The translations under genes were made by a program, and so were the position numbers. The notes beneath the pieces are model-generated. The model was not told where the DNA came from. It ran no database searches and was given only the letters and a program-made list of their open reading frames with translations. DNA of 64,000 bases from NCBI RefSeq assembly GCF_000516555.1, contig NZ_AZSJ01000007.1, positions 1,103,836-1,167,835 on the forward strand, in the 5' to 3' direction. This document shows positions 1 through 10,461 of the stretch, piece after piece. Position 1 is the stretch's first letter. Every line of letters begins with the position of its first letter. This stretch comes from Afipia sp. P52-10. Lineage in GTDB: Bacteria > Pseudomonadota > Alphaproteobacteria > Rhizobiales > Xanthobacteraceae.

Positions 1-1
1 T

Positions 2-400
2 CTTGCGACGGCTTCGGACGCGATCATGGCGACCGATCGCAACGGAATCATCCGTTTTTGGAATCCCGGCGCGGAACGGATCTTCGGGTTCTCGGCCGCT
101 GAGGCCGTCGGCCAGTCGCTCGATATCATCATTCCCGACAACTTCCGGAAGCGTCACTGGGACGGCTTCGAACGTACGATGCAAACCGGCCAAAGCCGGT
201 ACGGCGCCGGCGACCTCCTCGCGGTACCGGCACTGACGAAAGACGGCCGGCGTCTTTCAGTCGAGTTCACCATCGCCATCCTGCGCGATGCACAGCAACA
301 GCCGTCGGGAACGGTGTCGATCCTGCGTGACGTATCGCAGCGCTTCGAGGAGATGCGTGAACTGAAACGCAAGCTTGCGGCACGGACGGCGACAGGCTGA
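2..400 (+). CDS. PAS-domain sensor protein, C-terminal part (5' end outside window)
   Basis: The reading frame is open from the left edge, so the gene begins upstream. The visible 132 residues form one PAS/PAC domain: LATASDAIMATDRNGIIR, then FWNPGAERIFGF and a closing SILRDVSQR segment typical of PAC. PAS domains of this type sense redox, oxygen or small ligands in signalling proteins. The protein ends about 15 residues after the PAC motif (ELKRKLAARTATG), so no kinase or GGDEF output follows the domain. An output domain could lie upstream. A small hypothetical gene starts 34 bp downstream on the same strand and may be co-transcribed. The PAS assignment is solid; the role is unknown. Confidence 0.8.
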   Translation, partial: LATASDAIMATDRNGIIRFWNPGAERIFGFSAAEAVGQSLDIIIPDNFRKRHWDGFERTMQTGQSRYGAGDLLAVPALTKDGRRLSVEFTIAILRDAQQQPSGTVSILRDVSQRFEEMRELKRKLAARTATG

Positions 401-434
401 ACACCGGTCGCGCCGGCGCCGACAGGAGGACGAT

Positions 435-896
435 ATGACCAGCCTGAATACGGAATTCGAGAACTTCCTGTACGCGCCGGTCGTTGACCAAGACGGACTA
501 TCGCTCAGCGTGATTTCGGCGCTCGCGCGGCAAGGGCTCGATCCGTGGGAGGAGTCCGCACGGCTGAGCGGCCTGTCCGAACAGGAGGCGGCGAACAGCC
601 TCGCCGCGACACTTTGGACGACGGCCAGTGCCCATCTCTCGCCAGAACAAGCAAGCGTACTCGCGACCCAACTCGTCAAGCGGCTGCCCGCGCCGGGCGC
701 CGTGGTCGAACCTCCCGGTATGACGGTGGAAGCGGACGTGATGGTGGTCTGGCTGGTCTACGGCATCTTCATGGGCCTGGCATCGATTTCTGGCGCGGCC
801 CAGCAGACGCGATACCAGGACACGGCCGCCACGGTCGCACAGCATGAAAGCGCCGCGCAGCATCAACCTCACGCGACCGAGGCCAAGGTGAGATAA
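435..896 (+). CDS. hypothetical protein, 153 aa
   Basis: I do not recognise this family. The start is the ATG preceded by AGGAGG about 5 nt upstream, rather than an earlier in-frame ATG at 375 that lies inside the PAS gene. The sequence starts MTSLNTEFENFLYAPV, is acidic and alanine rich, and contains a helical central part and one hydrophobic stretch (VMVVWLVYGIFMGLASIS, around residues 103-120) that could be a single membrane segment or a buried helix. The tail is rich in His, Gln and Ala. It follows the PAS gene closely and ends just before a strong hairpin terminator, so the two genes probably form one transcript. Confidence 0.7.
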   Translation: MTSLNTEFENFLYAPVVDQDGLSLSVISALARQGLDPWEESARLSGLSEQEAANSLAATLWTTASAHLSPEQASVLATQLVKRLPAPGAVVEPPGMTVEADVMVVWLVYGIFMGLASISGAAQQTRYQDTAATVAQHESAAQHQPHATEAKVR

Positions 897-908
897 GCCA
901 TGGTCGCA

Positions 909-952
909 ATTGGCGGGGCGGGAGTGCTCCCCGATCTTCCTGCCCCGCCAAT
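909..952. terminator. strong hairpin terminator between convergent genes
   Basis: The arms 909-924 and 937-952 pair over about 16 bp (two G-T wobbles) around a 12-nt loop. A CTTTCT tract follows on the plus strand. It lies between the hypothetical gene ending at 896 and gdhA ending at 966 on the other strand, so it may stop both transcripts; the T-rich side favours the plus strand. Confidence 0.8.
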
Positions 953-965
953 CTTTCTCCGACGA

Positions 966-3237
<2,272 letters not shown>

Positions 3238-3538
3238 GCGGCATGGATGGCTTGGGATGGCTTGCGCGAAGCGATCCAACCCCGAACCCACCGGTCGTAA
3301 CCGGGGGATTCGGGCTAAATCAGCAGGATAAGCCTGCCGGCGCCATTGAGGCGTTGCCGCTGGTGTGATGCGCGCATCCGGAACGTCTGAATAAAAGCAC
3401 CGGCAAAGTCAACTGGACCAAAGAACCACTAGGCTTGACAGCCTCCCTGCCCTGGAACACCGTTGCCGACGGTTCCTGGAACGGATTGCCGGGCCATGAT
3501 ACGTCGGCTCCGGCAACATGGCCGGCAGGGAGCAGGGT

Positions 3539-3733
3539 ATGGGCGAGAAAAGCACGCTGCCACGACCGGAGCTCGACCGCCGCATCGCCATTCTGCGCGA
3601 CAACATCCGCCAACTGATCGAGCAAGCGGCGGCCGCGTCCGGCGGCGAAACCGAAGAGCGGAATGCCGCCCGGATCGCTCAGCAAACCGAAGAGCTCGAA
3701 CGGCTGGTCAAGGAACGGGACGCGCTCCCATGA
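3539..3733 (+). CDS. small coiled-coil hypothetical protein, 64 aa
   Basis: Starts at the ATG after GGGAGCAGGGT, a plausible ribosome binding site. The product begins MGEKSTLPRPELDRRIAIL and is strongly charged. Heptad-like spacing (IRQLIEQAAAAS, then IAQQTEELERLVKERDAL) suggests a helical coiled coil. No catalytic motif, signal peptide or membrane segment is visible. A longer minus-strand frame over the same bases (3320-3784) looks like its antisense shadow because it is proline/glycine/serine rich and lacks a ribosome binding site. Small proteins of this type are common in Bradyrhizobium relatives, but I cannot assign a function. Confidence 0.55.
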   Translation: MGEKSTLPRPELDRRIAILRDNIRQLIEQAAAASGGETEERNAARIAQQTEELERLVKERDALP

Positions 3734-3879
3734 TCGCCGCTCTCCCGACCGCCTCCCCGTCATGCCCATGCTCGACGCGGCCATGACAAAGTGAATCGCT
3801 CTTCGAACCGTCAGAGCAGGCTTGTAAATGTCGATCGCTGTTTCGGTCAGCCTCTCAGGATCAATCGGCTGAGATCAGC

Positions 3880-4344
3880 TCAGGTCTCGGCGCGGCGGAA
3901 ACGCTCGCCTTTGCGCAGCAAGACGCCCTGCCCGTTCGCGATGCCAAGTTCGAGGCTCTCCGCGATCCGCTGCGCCCGCTCGATGAAATGATCCGCCGCC
4001 TTCGGCGGGCACACCTCGCGCGCGGTCGTCTCGAACAGCGCCAGCCAGCGATCGAAGTGGCGCGCATCGACCGGCAGCGGCAGATGCTTGCGCATCGGTT
4101 GGCCGTTATAACGTCCCGTCATCAGCGCGACCGAGGACCAGAACGCAAACATCTGTTGCAGATGCGGCTCCCAGTCGGTGATGCGTGCGGCAAAGACCGG
4201 GCCGATCAACGCGTCCTCGCGAACGCGGGCGTAGAATCCGCGAACCAACCGCTCGATCATCGCCTCGTCGATGCCGGTTTCCCGCTGGATCGCCTCCGCA
4301 ATATCGGCGCGCCCCTGATCGGCGGACCTCACTGGAACTGTCAT
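3880..4344 (-). CDS. group III truncated haemoglobin
   Basis: Small 2-over-2 globin that binds haem and diatomic gases (O2, NO) in the cytoplasm. The 154-residue product has the features of group III: the B-helix FYARV tyrosine, FPAR-like VFAARITDWEPHL, the conserved W-x-F segment QMFAFWSSVALMTG, RYNGQPMRKH, and the proximal histidine in ARHFDRWLALFE. The ATG at 4344 follows AGGGATCGAGC. An in-frame ATG 57 bp upstream adds a basic tail unlike the family. It is a single-gene unit divergent from the dehydratase gene at 4516. Confidence 0.88.
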   Translation of the reverse strand: MTVPVRSADQGRADIAEAIQRETGIDEAMIERLVRGFYARVREDALIGPVFAARITDWEPHLQQMFAFWSSVALMTGRYNGQPMRKHLPLPVDARHFDRWLALFETTAREVCPPKAADHFIERAQRIAESLELGIANGQGVLLRKGERFRRAET

Positions 4345-4515
4345 GCTCGATCCCTGATTGGAAGCCCTCTCTACCAAGAGCCGGGCGCGCATGTCGACCA
4401 CCCAGGCAGCCTCGATCTCCCACGTCGGCTCGACTTACTGTTCCCATGTTGACTATTGCGTGCTGGCGCTCTGCAGGCCGATTGCTTATGAGGTTCCAAA
4501 AATGGAGTCTCAACG

Positions 4516-5361
4516 ATGACAAATAGAACAAACGATCAAGACTCGCTGGACGAAGATTTCGACAACTGCGCTCTGCCGCTGGTACGCCGTGTCTATGCCT
4601 TGCTGGGGCGAGACGACAGCAAGGTGCGCTATGGCGATCCCCTGCCGCGCGGCTGGCACTTCATTCTGTTCACGCCCACGGCGCCGCAAAACGTGCTTGG
4701 CGCCGACGGTACGCCCACCAACAAGGGCGCCGTCACGCCGCCCGGGCTGCCGCGGCGCATGATGGGGGGACGCAGGTTCACATTCTTTTCCGATATTCCG
4801 ATCGGCGCCGATGTCCGCCGCGTCAGTGAAGTCGTGTCGTCAACCGAGAAGACCGGTCGCTCCGGCCGCTTCATGATTACGACCACGCGCCAGCTCCTCT
4901 ACGTTGCCGGCCAAAGCAAGCCCGCGCTGCAGGAAGACACCGATACGCTGTTCCGTGAACCGGCCTCGGCCAATGCCGCCGCGCCGGCAACCGATAGGCC
5001 GGTCGAGCGCATCGCTGATGTCCGCGAACAGGTCGCGATCGACGAGACGATGCTGTTCCGCTACTCGGCCTGTACCTTCAACGCGCACCGCATCCACTAT
5101 GATTATCCATACACCACCGGAACCGAGGGTTATCCGTCGCTGGTCGTGAACGCGGGCCTGACCGTGCTGCTGCTGCGCGAATTCGGCATGCGCCACCTGA
5201 ACGATGCCGCACTTGCCACCATGACGACCCGCAACAGCCGACCGATCTACTGCGGCACCCGTATCCATCTCTGCGCCCGCGCCGTCAATGGCGGCTACGA
5301 TCTCTGGGCGGAAGATGAGCAGCGGCACGTCTGTGCCGAGGTCGGTTTGCGACAATCATAA
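4516..5361 (+). CDS. MaoC/HTD2-like hot-dog dehydratase (FAS1-like dehydratase domain)
   Basis: Predicted (3R)-hydroxyacyl-thioester or mesaconyl-C4-CoA-type hydratase of 281 aa. The N-terminal hot-dog half carries GDPLPRGWHFILFTP and PRRMMGGRRFTFF, as in FAS1-like dehydratases. The C-terminal half carries the MaoC-like hydratase region FRYSACTFNAHRIHYDYPYT followed by EGYPSLVVNAGLT. The D/N-x5-H pattern (NAHRIHYD) supports hydratase chemistry. The start follows TGGAGTCTCAACG. It stands alone, with no CoA-transferase, CoA-ligase or thiolase beside it, so the substrate cannot be inferred from context. Confidence 0.82.
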   Translation: MTNRTNDQDSLDEDFDNCALPLVRRVYALLGRDDSKVRYGDPLPRGWHFILFTPTAPQNVLGADGTPTNKGAVTPPGLPRRMMGGRRFTFFSDIPIGADVRRVSEVVSSTEKTGRSGRFMITTTRQLLYVAGQSKPALQEDTDTLFREPASANAAAPATDRPVERIADVREQVAIDETMLFRYSACTFNAHRIHYDYPYTTGTEGYPSLVVNAGLTVLLLREFGMRHLNDAALATMTTRNSRPIYCGTRIHLCARAVNGGYDLWAEDEQRHVCAEVGLRQS

Positions 5362-5730
5362 AACAGCAACGATAGCATCACAGCGCGCTGCCACGACGGC
5401 CCCTTGTCACGATCGACCTTTGCGCCGATGCCAGATCTTCACTGTCGGAACGCACTGCAAACCACAGCGTTACCGGCATGTCATGAGAGTCACGCTTGAG
5501 AGCCCCGTTTTGCCGGGATCGCACGTCGCAGCCGCCGACTCCCTCGTCGCGCCGCGCCGAAATGTCGCAAAAGTCAAAACGTCGTACGACAAAAGACGCG
5601 CGAAATATCTTCACACATTAGCGTGATGCATCAAACTCCAGCTCAGGCTGTATAGTCGCGATGTGTTCACGTCAGCCATGCTGTCTGACATTCGAACCGT
5701 CTGCTTGCTTCATCCGCTCGGGAGACTCTC
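5362..5730 (+). promoter_or_regulatory. 369-bp upstream region of the Mo hydroxylase-sox operon
   Basis: No convincing gene. It contains a self-complementary decamer GTCGTACGAC at 5581-5590 flanked by AAAAC and AAAAG, and an AT-richer stretch around 5600-5660 with a possible -10 element TATAGT at 5651-5656, but I found no matching -35 at standard spacing. The operon promoter and any operator must lie here or in the preceding gene. The assignment is positional. Confidence 0.4.
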
Positions 5731-6189
5731 ATGGCACGCTTGTCCATCAATGGCATCACTCATGACGTCGACGCTGATCCCGATACGCCGCTGCTCTGGG
5801 TCCTTCGCGAACAAGTCGGCCTGACCGGCACCAAATATGGCTGCGGCATCGCCCAATGCGGTGCGTGCACCGTGCACATCGACGGAGTCGCGACACGCTC
5901 CTGCAGCATGCCACTCAGCGCCATCACTGAACAGCAAAAGATCGTCACCATCGAAGGCTTGTCGCCGGATACCAGTCATCCGATTCAGAAGGCTTGGCTC
6001 GCGCTGGACGTGCCGCAATGCGGCTACTGTCAAACCGGCCAGATCATGGCGGCGGCAGCCTTGCTGCAGGCTACACCGAAACCGACAGACGAACAGATCA
6101 TCAGCGAGATGACCAACATTTGCCGCTGCGGCACCTACAATCGCATCAAGGCGGCGATCAAGCTCGCCTCTTCGACGATGGCCGGCTGA
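5731..6189 (+). CDS. (2Fe-2S)-binding subunit of a xanthine-dehydrogenase-family Mo hydroxylase (IorA-like)
   Basis: Small electron-transfer subunit of 152 aa. It has an N-terminal plant-type ferredoxin domain with cysteines 38, 43, 46 and 58 ([15 protein letters not shown]) and a C-terminal domain with cysteines 97, 100, 131 and 133 ([16 protein letters not shown]) for the second cluster, as in isoquinoline 1-oxidoreductase alpha and related aldehyde or N-heterocycle oxidases. It has no signal peptide of its own. In this family it is exported bound to the Tat-targeted large subunit, which starts 14 bp downstream. It is the first gene of an eight-gene operon running to soxA. The start follows CGGGAGACTCTC. 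Confidence 0.93.
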   Translation: MARLSINGITHDVDADPDTPLLWVLREQVGLTGTKYGCGIAQCGACTVHIDGVATRSCSMPLSAITEQQKIVTIEGLSPDTSHPIQKAWLALDVPQCGYCQTGQIMAAAALLQATPKPTDEQIISEMTNICRCGTYNRIKAAIKLASSTMAG

Positions 6190-6203
6190 GGTTGGAGGCA
6201 CGC

Positions 6204-8402
6204 ATGACGATCACCGCACGCAACGCCATCGAACTCTCCCGCCGCAACTTCCTCGTCAACACCGCCGCTGCCGCAGGCGGCCTCGCCATCGGCTTCCATA
6301 TTCCCTTCGGCACGACCGCTGCGGCCCAGCCCGCCGCAGCCGCCACGCCGGAGATCAACGCCTGGGTGGTCGTCAAGCCGGACGACACCGTCGTCGTCCG
6401 CATCGCCCGTGTCGAGATGGGACAAGGCACCCTCACCGGTCTCGCGCAACTTGTCGCCGAAGAGCTCGAATGCGACTGGGACAAGGTGACGTGGGAGTAC
6501 CCGACCCCCGGCCAGAACGTCGCCCGCGGCCGCGTCTGGGGCAACTTCCAGACCGCCGGCAGCCAGGGTATCCGTCAGTCCAATGAATATGTCCGCAAAG
6601 GTGGCGCGGGCGCACGCCTGATGCTGGTGCAGGCCGCCGCCAACGAGTGGAAGGTGCCAGCCTCCGAATGCACCGTCGCGAAGGGCGTCATCACCCACGC
6701 AGCCTCCGGCCGCTCGACCACCTATGGCAAGGTGGCCGAAGCCGCAGGCAAGCTCGAACCGCCGAAGGACATTCCGCTGAAGGACGTTAAGTCCTGGACC
6801 ATCGCGGGCAAGCCGCTGAAGCGGCTGGATACGCTGGACAAGACCAACGGCAAGCTCGTCTACAGCATCGATGTCAAGCTTCCCGGCATGCTCAATGCGG
6901 CGCTCAAGAATTGCCCGGTGTTCGGCGGCAAGATCAAAAGCTTTGACGCCGCGAAGGTTCAGGGCATGCCGGGCGTCAAGAAGGTCGTTCAGGTCGCCGA
7001 TACGGGCGTCGCCGTTGTCGCCGACACCTGGTGGCGCGCCAAGACCGCCCTCGATGCCCTTCCGATCGAATGGGACGTCGGCCCGAACGGCAATGTGCAG
7101 AGCGCTGATATCGAAGCGGCACAGAAGGAGGGCCTTACCGCGACCGACGCCTTCCTTGGCAACCAGAATGGTGATGCAAAGGCCGCACTTGCGAGTGCGG
7201 CGAAGACGGTCGAGGCCGTCTACGGCTTTCCGCATCAGCACCACGTCACCATGGAGCCGATGAACGCCACCGCGCTCTGGACCGAGGACAAGTGCGAGGT
7301 CTGGACGGCGACGCAGAATGGCGAAGCAGCGCTCGCCACCGCAACGCAAGCCTCGGGCCTGCCGACCGCGAAGAACGAAGTCTACCGGCATCATCTCGGC
7401 GGCGGGTTCGGCCGCCGCGCCACCAGCCACGACTTCGTCCGCTATGCCGTGCTGATCGCCAAGCAGATGCCCGGCACGCCGATCAAGACCATCTGGTCGC
7501 GCGAGGAGGATATGACGCATGGCGTCTATCATCCGACCACGCAATGCCGGCTGGTCGGCGGCTTCGATGCGGCCGGCAACCTGACCGCACTGCATATGCG
7601 GATTTCCGGACAATCGATCCTCGCCGGCGTCAACCCGCAAGGCCTGCAGAACGGCCGCGATCCGACCAACTTCCAGGGCCTCAACCCGCAGGGGCCGGAG
7701 GGCCAGTTCGGTTACACGGTGCCGAACCTGCTGATCGACCATGCGATGCGCAATCCGCATGTGCCGCCGGGCTTCTGGCGCGGCGTCAACAACAACGAGA
7801 ATGCGCTCTACCTCGAATGCTTCATGGACGAGCTGGCGCATGCGGCCGGACAGGACCCGCTCGCATTCCGTCGCAAGCTGATGGTCAATCACCCGAAGCA
7901 TCTGGCGGTGCTGAACGCGGTTGCGGAGAAAGCCGGCTGGGGCACGCCGACCCAGCCCGGCGTGTTCCGCGGCATCGCCCAGCACATGGGCTACGGCAGC
8001 TATGTGGCCGCCTGCGCCGAGGTCTCCGTCAGCGACGGCGGCGTGCTCAAGATCCACCGCATCGTCGCGGGAACGGATTGCGGTACCGCGGTCAATCCGC
8101 AGCAGATCGAGGCACAGATCGAAGGCTCGTTCGTCTATGGCCTGACGGCGATGCTTTATGGCGATATCACCATCAAGGATGGCCGCGTCGAGCAGGAGAA
8201 TTTCGACACCTATCAGATGATGCGGATGGACGAGATGCCCGCCGTCGAGTCCGTCATCATGCCGTCTGGAGGCTTCTGGGGCGGCGTCGGCGAACCGACC
8301 ATCTGCGTCGCAGCGCCTGCGGTGCTGAACGCGATCTTCGCGGCGACCGGCAAACGCGTTCGTCAGATGCCGCTGTCGAAGACCAGCCTGCGCAAGGTTT
8401 GA
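6204..8402 (+). CDS. Tat-exported molybdopterin-binding large subunit of a Mo hydroxylase (IorB-like)
   Basis: Catalytic subunit of 732 aa, predicted to hydroxylate an aldehyde or N-heterocycle at a molybdenum cytosine dinucleotide centre in the periplasm. The ATG follows GTTGGAGGCACGC. A twin-arginine signal is clear: SRRNFLVNTAAAAGG at residues 12-26. Family motifs include VEMGQGTLTGLAQLVAEEL, HHLGGGFGRR and the C-terminal GGVGEPTICVAAPAVLNAI, whose Glu is the expected catalytic base. There is no FAD subunit gene nearby, as in the isoquinoline oxidoreductase branch, so electrons should go to a cytochrome. The next gene is a cytochrome c. The substrate is unknown, and the linkage to sox genes is unusual. 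Confidence 0.92.
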   Translation: MTITARNAIELSRRNFLVNTAAAAGGLAIGFHIPFGTTAAAQPAAAATPEINAWVVVKPDDTVVVRIARVEMGQGTLTGLAQLVAEELECDWDKVTWEYPTPGQNVARGRVWGNFQTAGSQGIRQSNEYVRKGGAGARLMLVQAAANEWKVPASECTVAKGVITHAASGRSTTYGKVAEAAGKLEPPKDIPLKDVKSWTIAGKPLKRLDTLDKTNGKLVYSIDVKLPGMLNAALKNCPVFGGKIKSFDAAKVQGMPGVKKVVQVADTGVAVVADTWWRAKTALDALPIEWDVGPNGNVQSADIEAAQKEGLTATDAFLGNQNGDAKAALASAAKTVEAVYGFPHQHHVTMEPMNATALWTEDKCEVWTATQNGEAALATATQASGLPTAKNEVYRHHLGGGFGRRATSHDFVRYAVLIAKQMPGTPIKTIWSREEDMTHGVYHPTTQCRLVGGFDAAGNLTALHMRISGQSILAGVNPQGLQNGRDPTNFQGLNPQGPEGQFGYTVPNLLIDHAMRNPHVPPGFWRGVNNNENALYLECFMDELAHAAGQDPLAFRRKLMVNHPKHLAVLNAVAEKAGWGTPTQPGVFRGIAQHMGYGSYVAACAEVSVSDGGVLKIHRIVAGTDCGTAVNPQQIEAQIEGSFVYGLTAMLYGDITIKDGRVEQENFDTYQMMRMDEMPAVESVIMPSGGFWGGVGEPTICVAAPAVLNAIFAATGKRVRQMPLSKTSLRKV

Positions 8403-8419
8403 GATCCTTGCCACTAACG

Positions 8420-8441
8420 GCGGCCGTTGCAGAACGGCCGC
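8420..8441 (+). promoter_or_regulatory. perfect intra-operonic hairpin between the Mo-hydroxylase and cytochrome genes
   Basis: A 9-bp perfect stem (GCGGCCGTT / AACGGCCGC) closed by a GCAG tetraloop lies in the only sizeable gap (52 bp) inside this operon. The ribosome binding site of the cytochrome gene (GGGAGA) follows directly. There is no T-tract, so it is not a classic terminator. A processing, mRNA-stability or expression-balancing role is inferred. Confidence 0.6.
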
Positions 8442-8454
8442 GGGAGACCTGATC

Positions 8455-8739
8455 ATGCGACCATTGCTCGCCAGCACCGCGGCACTGCTGCTCATGATCG
8501 GTGGGGCTGCCGCCCAGTCGGCGGCCCCCGCGGGCGCATCCTCATGTTCGGGTTGCCACGACGCGAAGAATGCCGGCACCTCGCTACCGCCACTGAAAGG
8601 CCGACCGGCAGCAGAGATCGTTTCTTCAATGCAGGATTTCCGCGAGGGCAAGCGCGAGGCGACGGTGATGGGCCGCATCGCCAAGGGTTTTTCCGAGGAG
8701 GAGACCCGCGCAATCGCCGCGTGGCTCGGCCAACGCTGA
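8455..8739 (+). CDS. small periplasmic c-type cytochrome (c553-like, FccA/SoxE-like)
   Basis: A 94-residue precursor with a signal peptide (MRPLLASTAALLLMIGGAAAQ) and one haem site CSGCH (residues 31-35). Met72 in ATVMGRIAKGF is a likely sixth ligand. It is the expected electron acceptor of either the Mo hydroxylase encoded upstream or the flavocytochrome sulfide dehydrogenase subunit encoded 11 bp downstream. In flavocytochrome c the cytochrome subunit is encoded next to fccB. In IorAB-type enzymes a cytochrome also often follows. Both readings fit, and it could serve both enzymes. Mono-haem and short, it differs from the longer di-haem FccA of purple sulfur bacteria. Confidence 0.9.
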   Translation: MRPLLASTAALLLMIGGAAAQSAAPAGASSCSGCHDAKNAGTSLPPLKGRPAAEIVSSMQDFREGKREATVMGRIAKGFSEEETRAIAAWLGQR

Positions 8740-8750
8740 GGACACGACCG

Positions 8751-10016
8751 ATGACCGCAACCCTCGACCGCCGTTCGCTTTTGAAATCGGCCGCGCTGCT
8801 CGGCGCATCGGCGGCGTTCGCGCGGCCAGCCGCGGCGCAGACGTCGGCGCGCGTCGTGGTGATCGGCGGCGGATTCGCCGGCGCTACCTGCGCCCGCGAA
8901 CTGAAACGCGGCGGCGTCAGCGTAACGCTGGTGGAGCCGAACGCGACCTACACCGCCTGCCCGTTCAGCAACGGCGTGCTGGCGGGGTTGCGGCCGCTAT
9001 CGGCGCAGCAGTTCGGCTACGACGCCCTGAAGGCGGATGGCATCACCATCGGCGCGCAGAATGCCACCCGTGTCGAGCCGCATGCGAAGCGCGTCACCCT
9101 CGCGGACGGAGCAACCCTCGACTATGACCGCCTGGTGCTGGCACCTGGCATCGATCTCCGCTTCGACGTGCTGCCCGGCTACAACGAAGAAGCCGCACAG
9201 GTCATGCCGCATGCCTGGAAGGCGGGCGCCCAGACCACGCTGCTGCGCAGCCAACTCGAGACGATGGAGGACGGCGGCACGGTCGTCATCTCGGCGCCGG
9301 CCAATCCGTTCCGCTGTCCGCCTGGGCCGTATGAACGGGCCAGCCTGATTGCGTATTACCTGAAGACGCAGAAACCACGCGCGAAGCTGATCATCCTCGA
9401 CGCCAAGGACAATTTCTCGAAGCAGACGCTGTTTCAGAACGCCTGGAAGGCGCTCTACCCCAATCTCGAATGGATATCGCTGTCGTCCGGCGGCAAGGTC
9501 ACCGAAGTTGATGTGAAGGAGAAAACGCTCGTCACCGAGTTCGGCAAGCACAAGGCCGATGTCGCCAACGTCATCCCGCCGCAGCGGGCCGGATTGATCG
9601 CTCCCCTTGCCGGCGTGGCCGATCGCAGCGGCTGGTGCCCGATCGATCCGGTGACCTTCGAATCCAAGCAACAGCCGGAGATCCATGTCATCGGCGACGC
9701 CTGCATCGCCGGCGGCATGCCGAAATCCGCCTTCTCCGCCAATGCCCAAGCGAAGGTTTGCGCGGCCGCGGTGCTCCGCCTGTTGCGGGGCGAACAGGCG
9801 ATCTCACCGAAACTCATCAATACCTGCTACAGCCTGGTCGCGCCCGACTACGGCATCACCATCGCCGGCGTCTATCGTCCGGCGAACGGCCTGCTGACCG
9901 ATGTCGAAGGCGCGGGCGGCGTCAGCCCGCTCGATGCTCCGGCCTCGTTCCGGGCGCTCGAAGCGACATATGCGGATGCCTGGTTCAAGACGATCACATC
10001 GGAAGTCTTCGGCTGA
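8751..10016 (+). CDS. fccB: sulfide dehydrogenase flavoprotein subunit (FccB/SoxF)
   Basis: FAD-dependent oxidoreductase of 421 aa, predicted to oxidise sulfide or sulfane sulfur in the periplasm and pass electrons to a cytochrome c. It has a Tat-type signal (LDRRSLLKSAALLGAS) and an N-terminal dinucleotide-binding motif VVVIGGGFAGATCA. Cys189 in CPPGPYERAS and the cysteine in INTCYSLVAPDYGI correspond to the redox-active disulfide of flavocytochrome c. The segment VIGDACIAGGMPKSAFSAN binds the flavin. The C-terminal domain (YGITIAGVYRP) is the flavocytochrome c-specific one. The gene starts 11 bp after the cytochrome gene, and its end overlaps the probable soxX start. Confidence 0.93.
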   Translation: MTATLDRRSLLKSAALLGASAAFARPAAAQTSARVVVIGGGFAGATCARELKRGGVSVTLVEPNATYTACPFSNGVLAGLRPLSAQQFGYDALKADGITIGAQNATRVEPHAKRVTLADGATLDYDRLVLAPGIDLRFDVLPGYNEEAAQVMPHAWKAGAQTTLLRSQLETMEDGGTVVISAPANPFRCPPGPYERASLIAYYLKTQKPRAKLIILDAKDNFSKQTLFQNAWKALYPNLEWISLSSGGKVTEVDVKEKTLVTEFGKHKADVANVIPPQRAGLIAPLAGVADRSGWCPIDPVTFESKQQPEIHVIGDACIAGGMPKSAFSANAQAKVCAAAVLRLLRGEQAISPKLINTCYSLVAPDYGITIAGVYRPANGLLTDVEGAGGVSPLDAPASFRALEATYADAWFKTITSEVFG

Positions 10017-10461
10017 CCGCATCGCGCTGATGCTGGCGGCTTTTACCTGCGTGGTGAAACCGGCATCCGCAGAGCCGCTGCGGCCGTTCACCATCGATGG
10101 CGACAGCATTCCGCAGTCGTTGACCGGTACCAAGGGCGATAGCGGACGCGGGCGCGCGATCGTCGCCGACCGCCAGGTCGGGCTTTGCCTGCTGTGCCAC
10201 ACGGGCCCGTTCCCGGAGCAGCGCTTCCAGGGAACGCTCGCGCCCGACCTGCGCGGTGCCGGAACGCGCTGGAGCGAAGGCCAGCTCCGGCTGCGGCTGG
10301 TCGATAGCAGCAAAGTGACCCCCGGCACGATCATGCCCGCCTACTATCGCATCGCAGGCCTGACACGGGTCGGCGCCGCATGGCAGGATAAGCCGGTGCT
10401 GACGGCGGAGCAGATCGAGGATGTGATCGCTTATCTGATGACATTGAAGGACACGCCGTGA
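9970..10461 (+). CDS. soxX: SoxX, mono-haem cytochrome c subunit of SoxAX
   Basis: Electron-accepting subunit of SoxAX, which couples thiosulfate or another sulfane donor to the SoxY carrier in the periplasm. It has a single haem site CLLCH (residues 73-77) and the axial methionine in GTIMPAYYR. The C-terminal helix ends with EDVIAYLMTLKDTP. I chose the ATG at 9970 because it gives a normal signal peptide (basic n-region, then IALMLAAFTCVV, then PASA) although it overlaps fccB by 47 bp. The ATG at 10030 leaves only 14 residues of signal. soxY starts at the GTG inside the last codons of this gene (4-bp overlap). Confidence 0.9.
   Translation: MRMPGSRRSHRKSSADRIALMLAAFTCVVKPASAEPLRPFTIDGDSIPQSLTGTKGDSGRGRAIVADRQVGLCLLCHTGPFPEQRFQGTLAPDLRGAGTRWSEGQLRLRLVDSSKVTPGTIMPAYYRIAGLTRVGAAWQDKPVLTAEQIEDVIAYLMTLKDTP

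Noticed and set aside
3320-3784. Minus-strand open frame of 154 codons
   Set aside because: Overlaps the small coiled-coil gene in antisense, has no ribosome binding site and no domain; residue make-up is that of a shadow frame.
6135-8684. Long minus-strand open frame opposite the Mo hydroxylase
   Set aside because: The plus-strand product carries clear family motifs. The antisense translation has no domain and no ribosome binding site.
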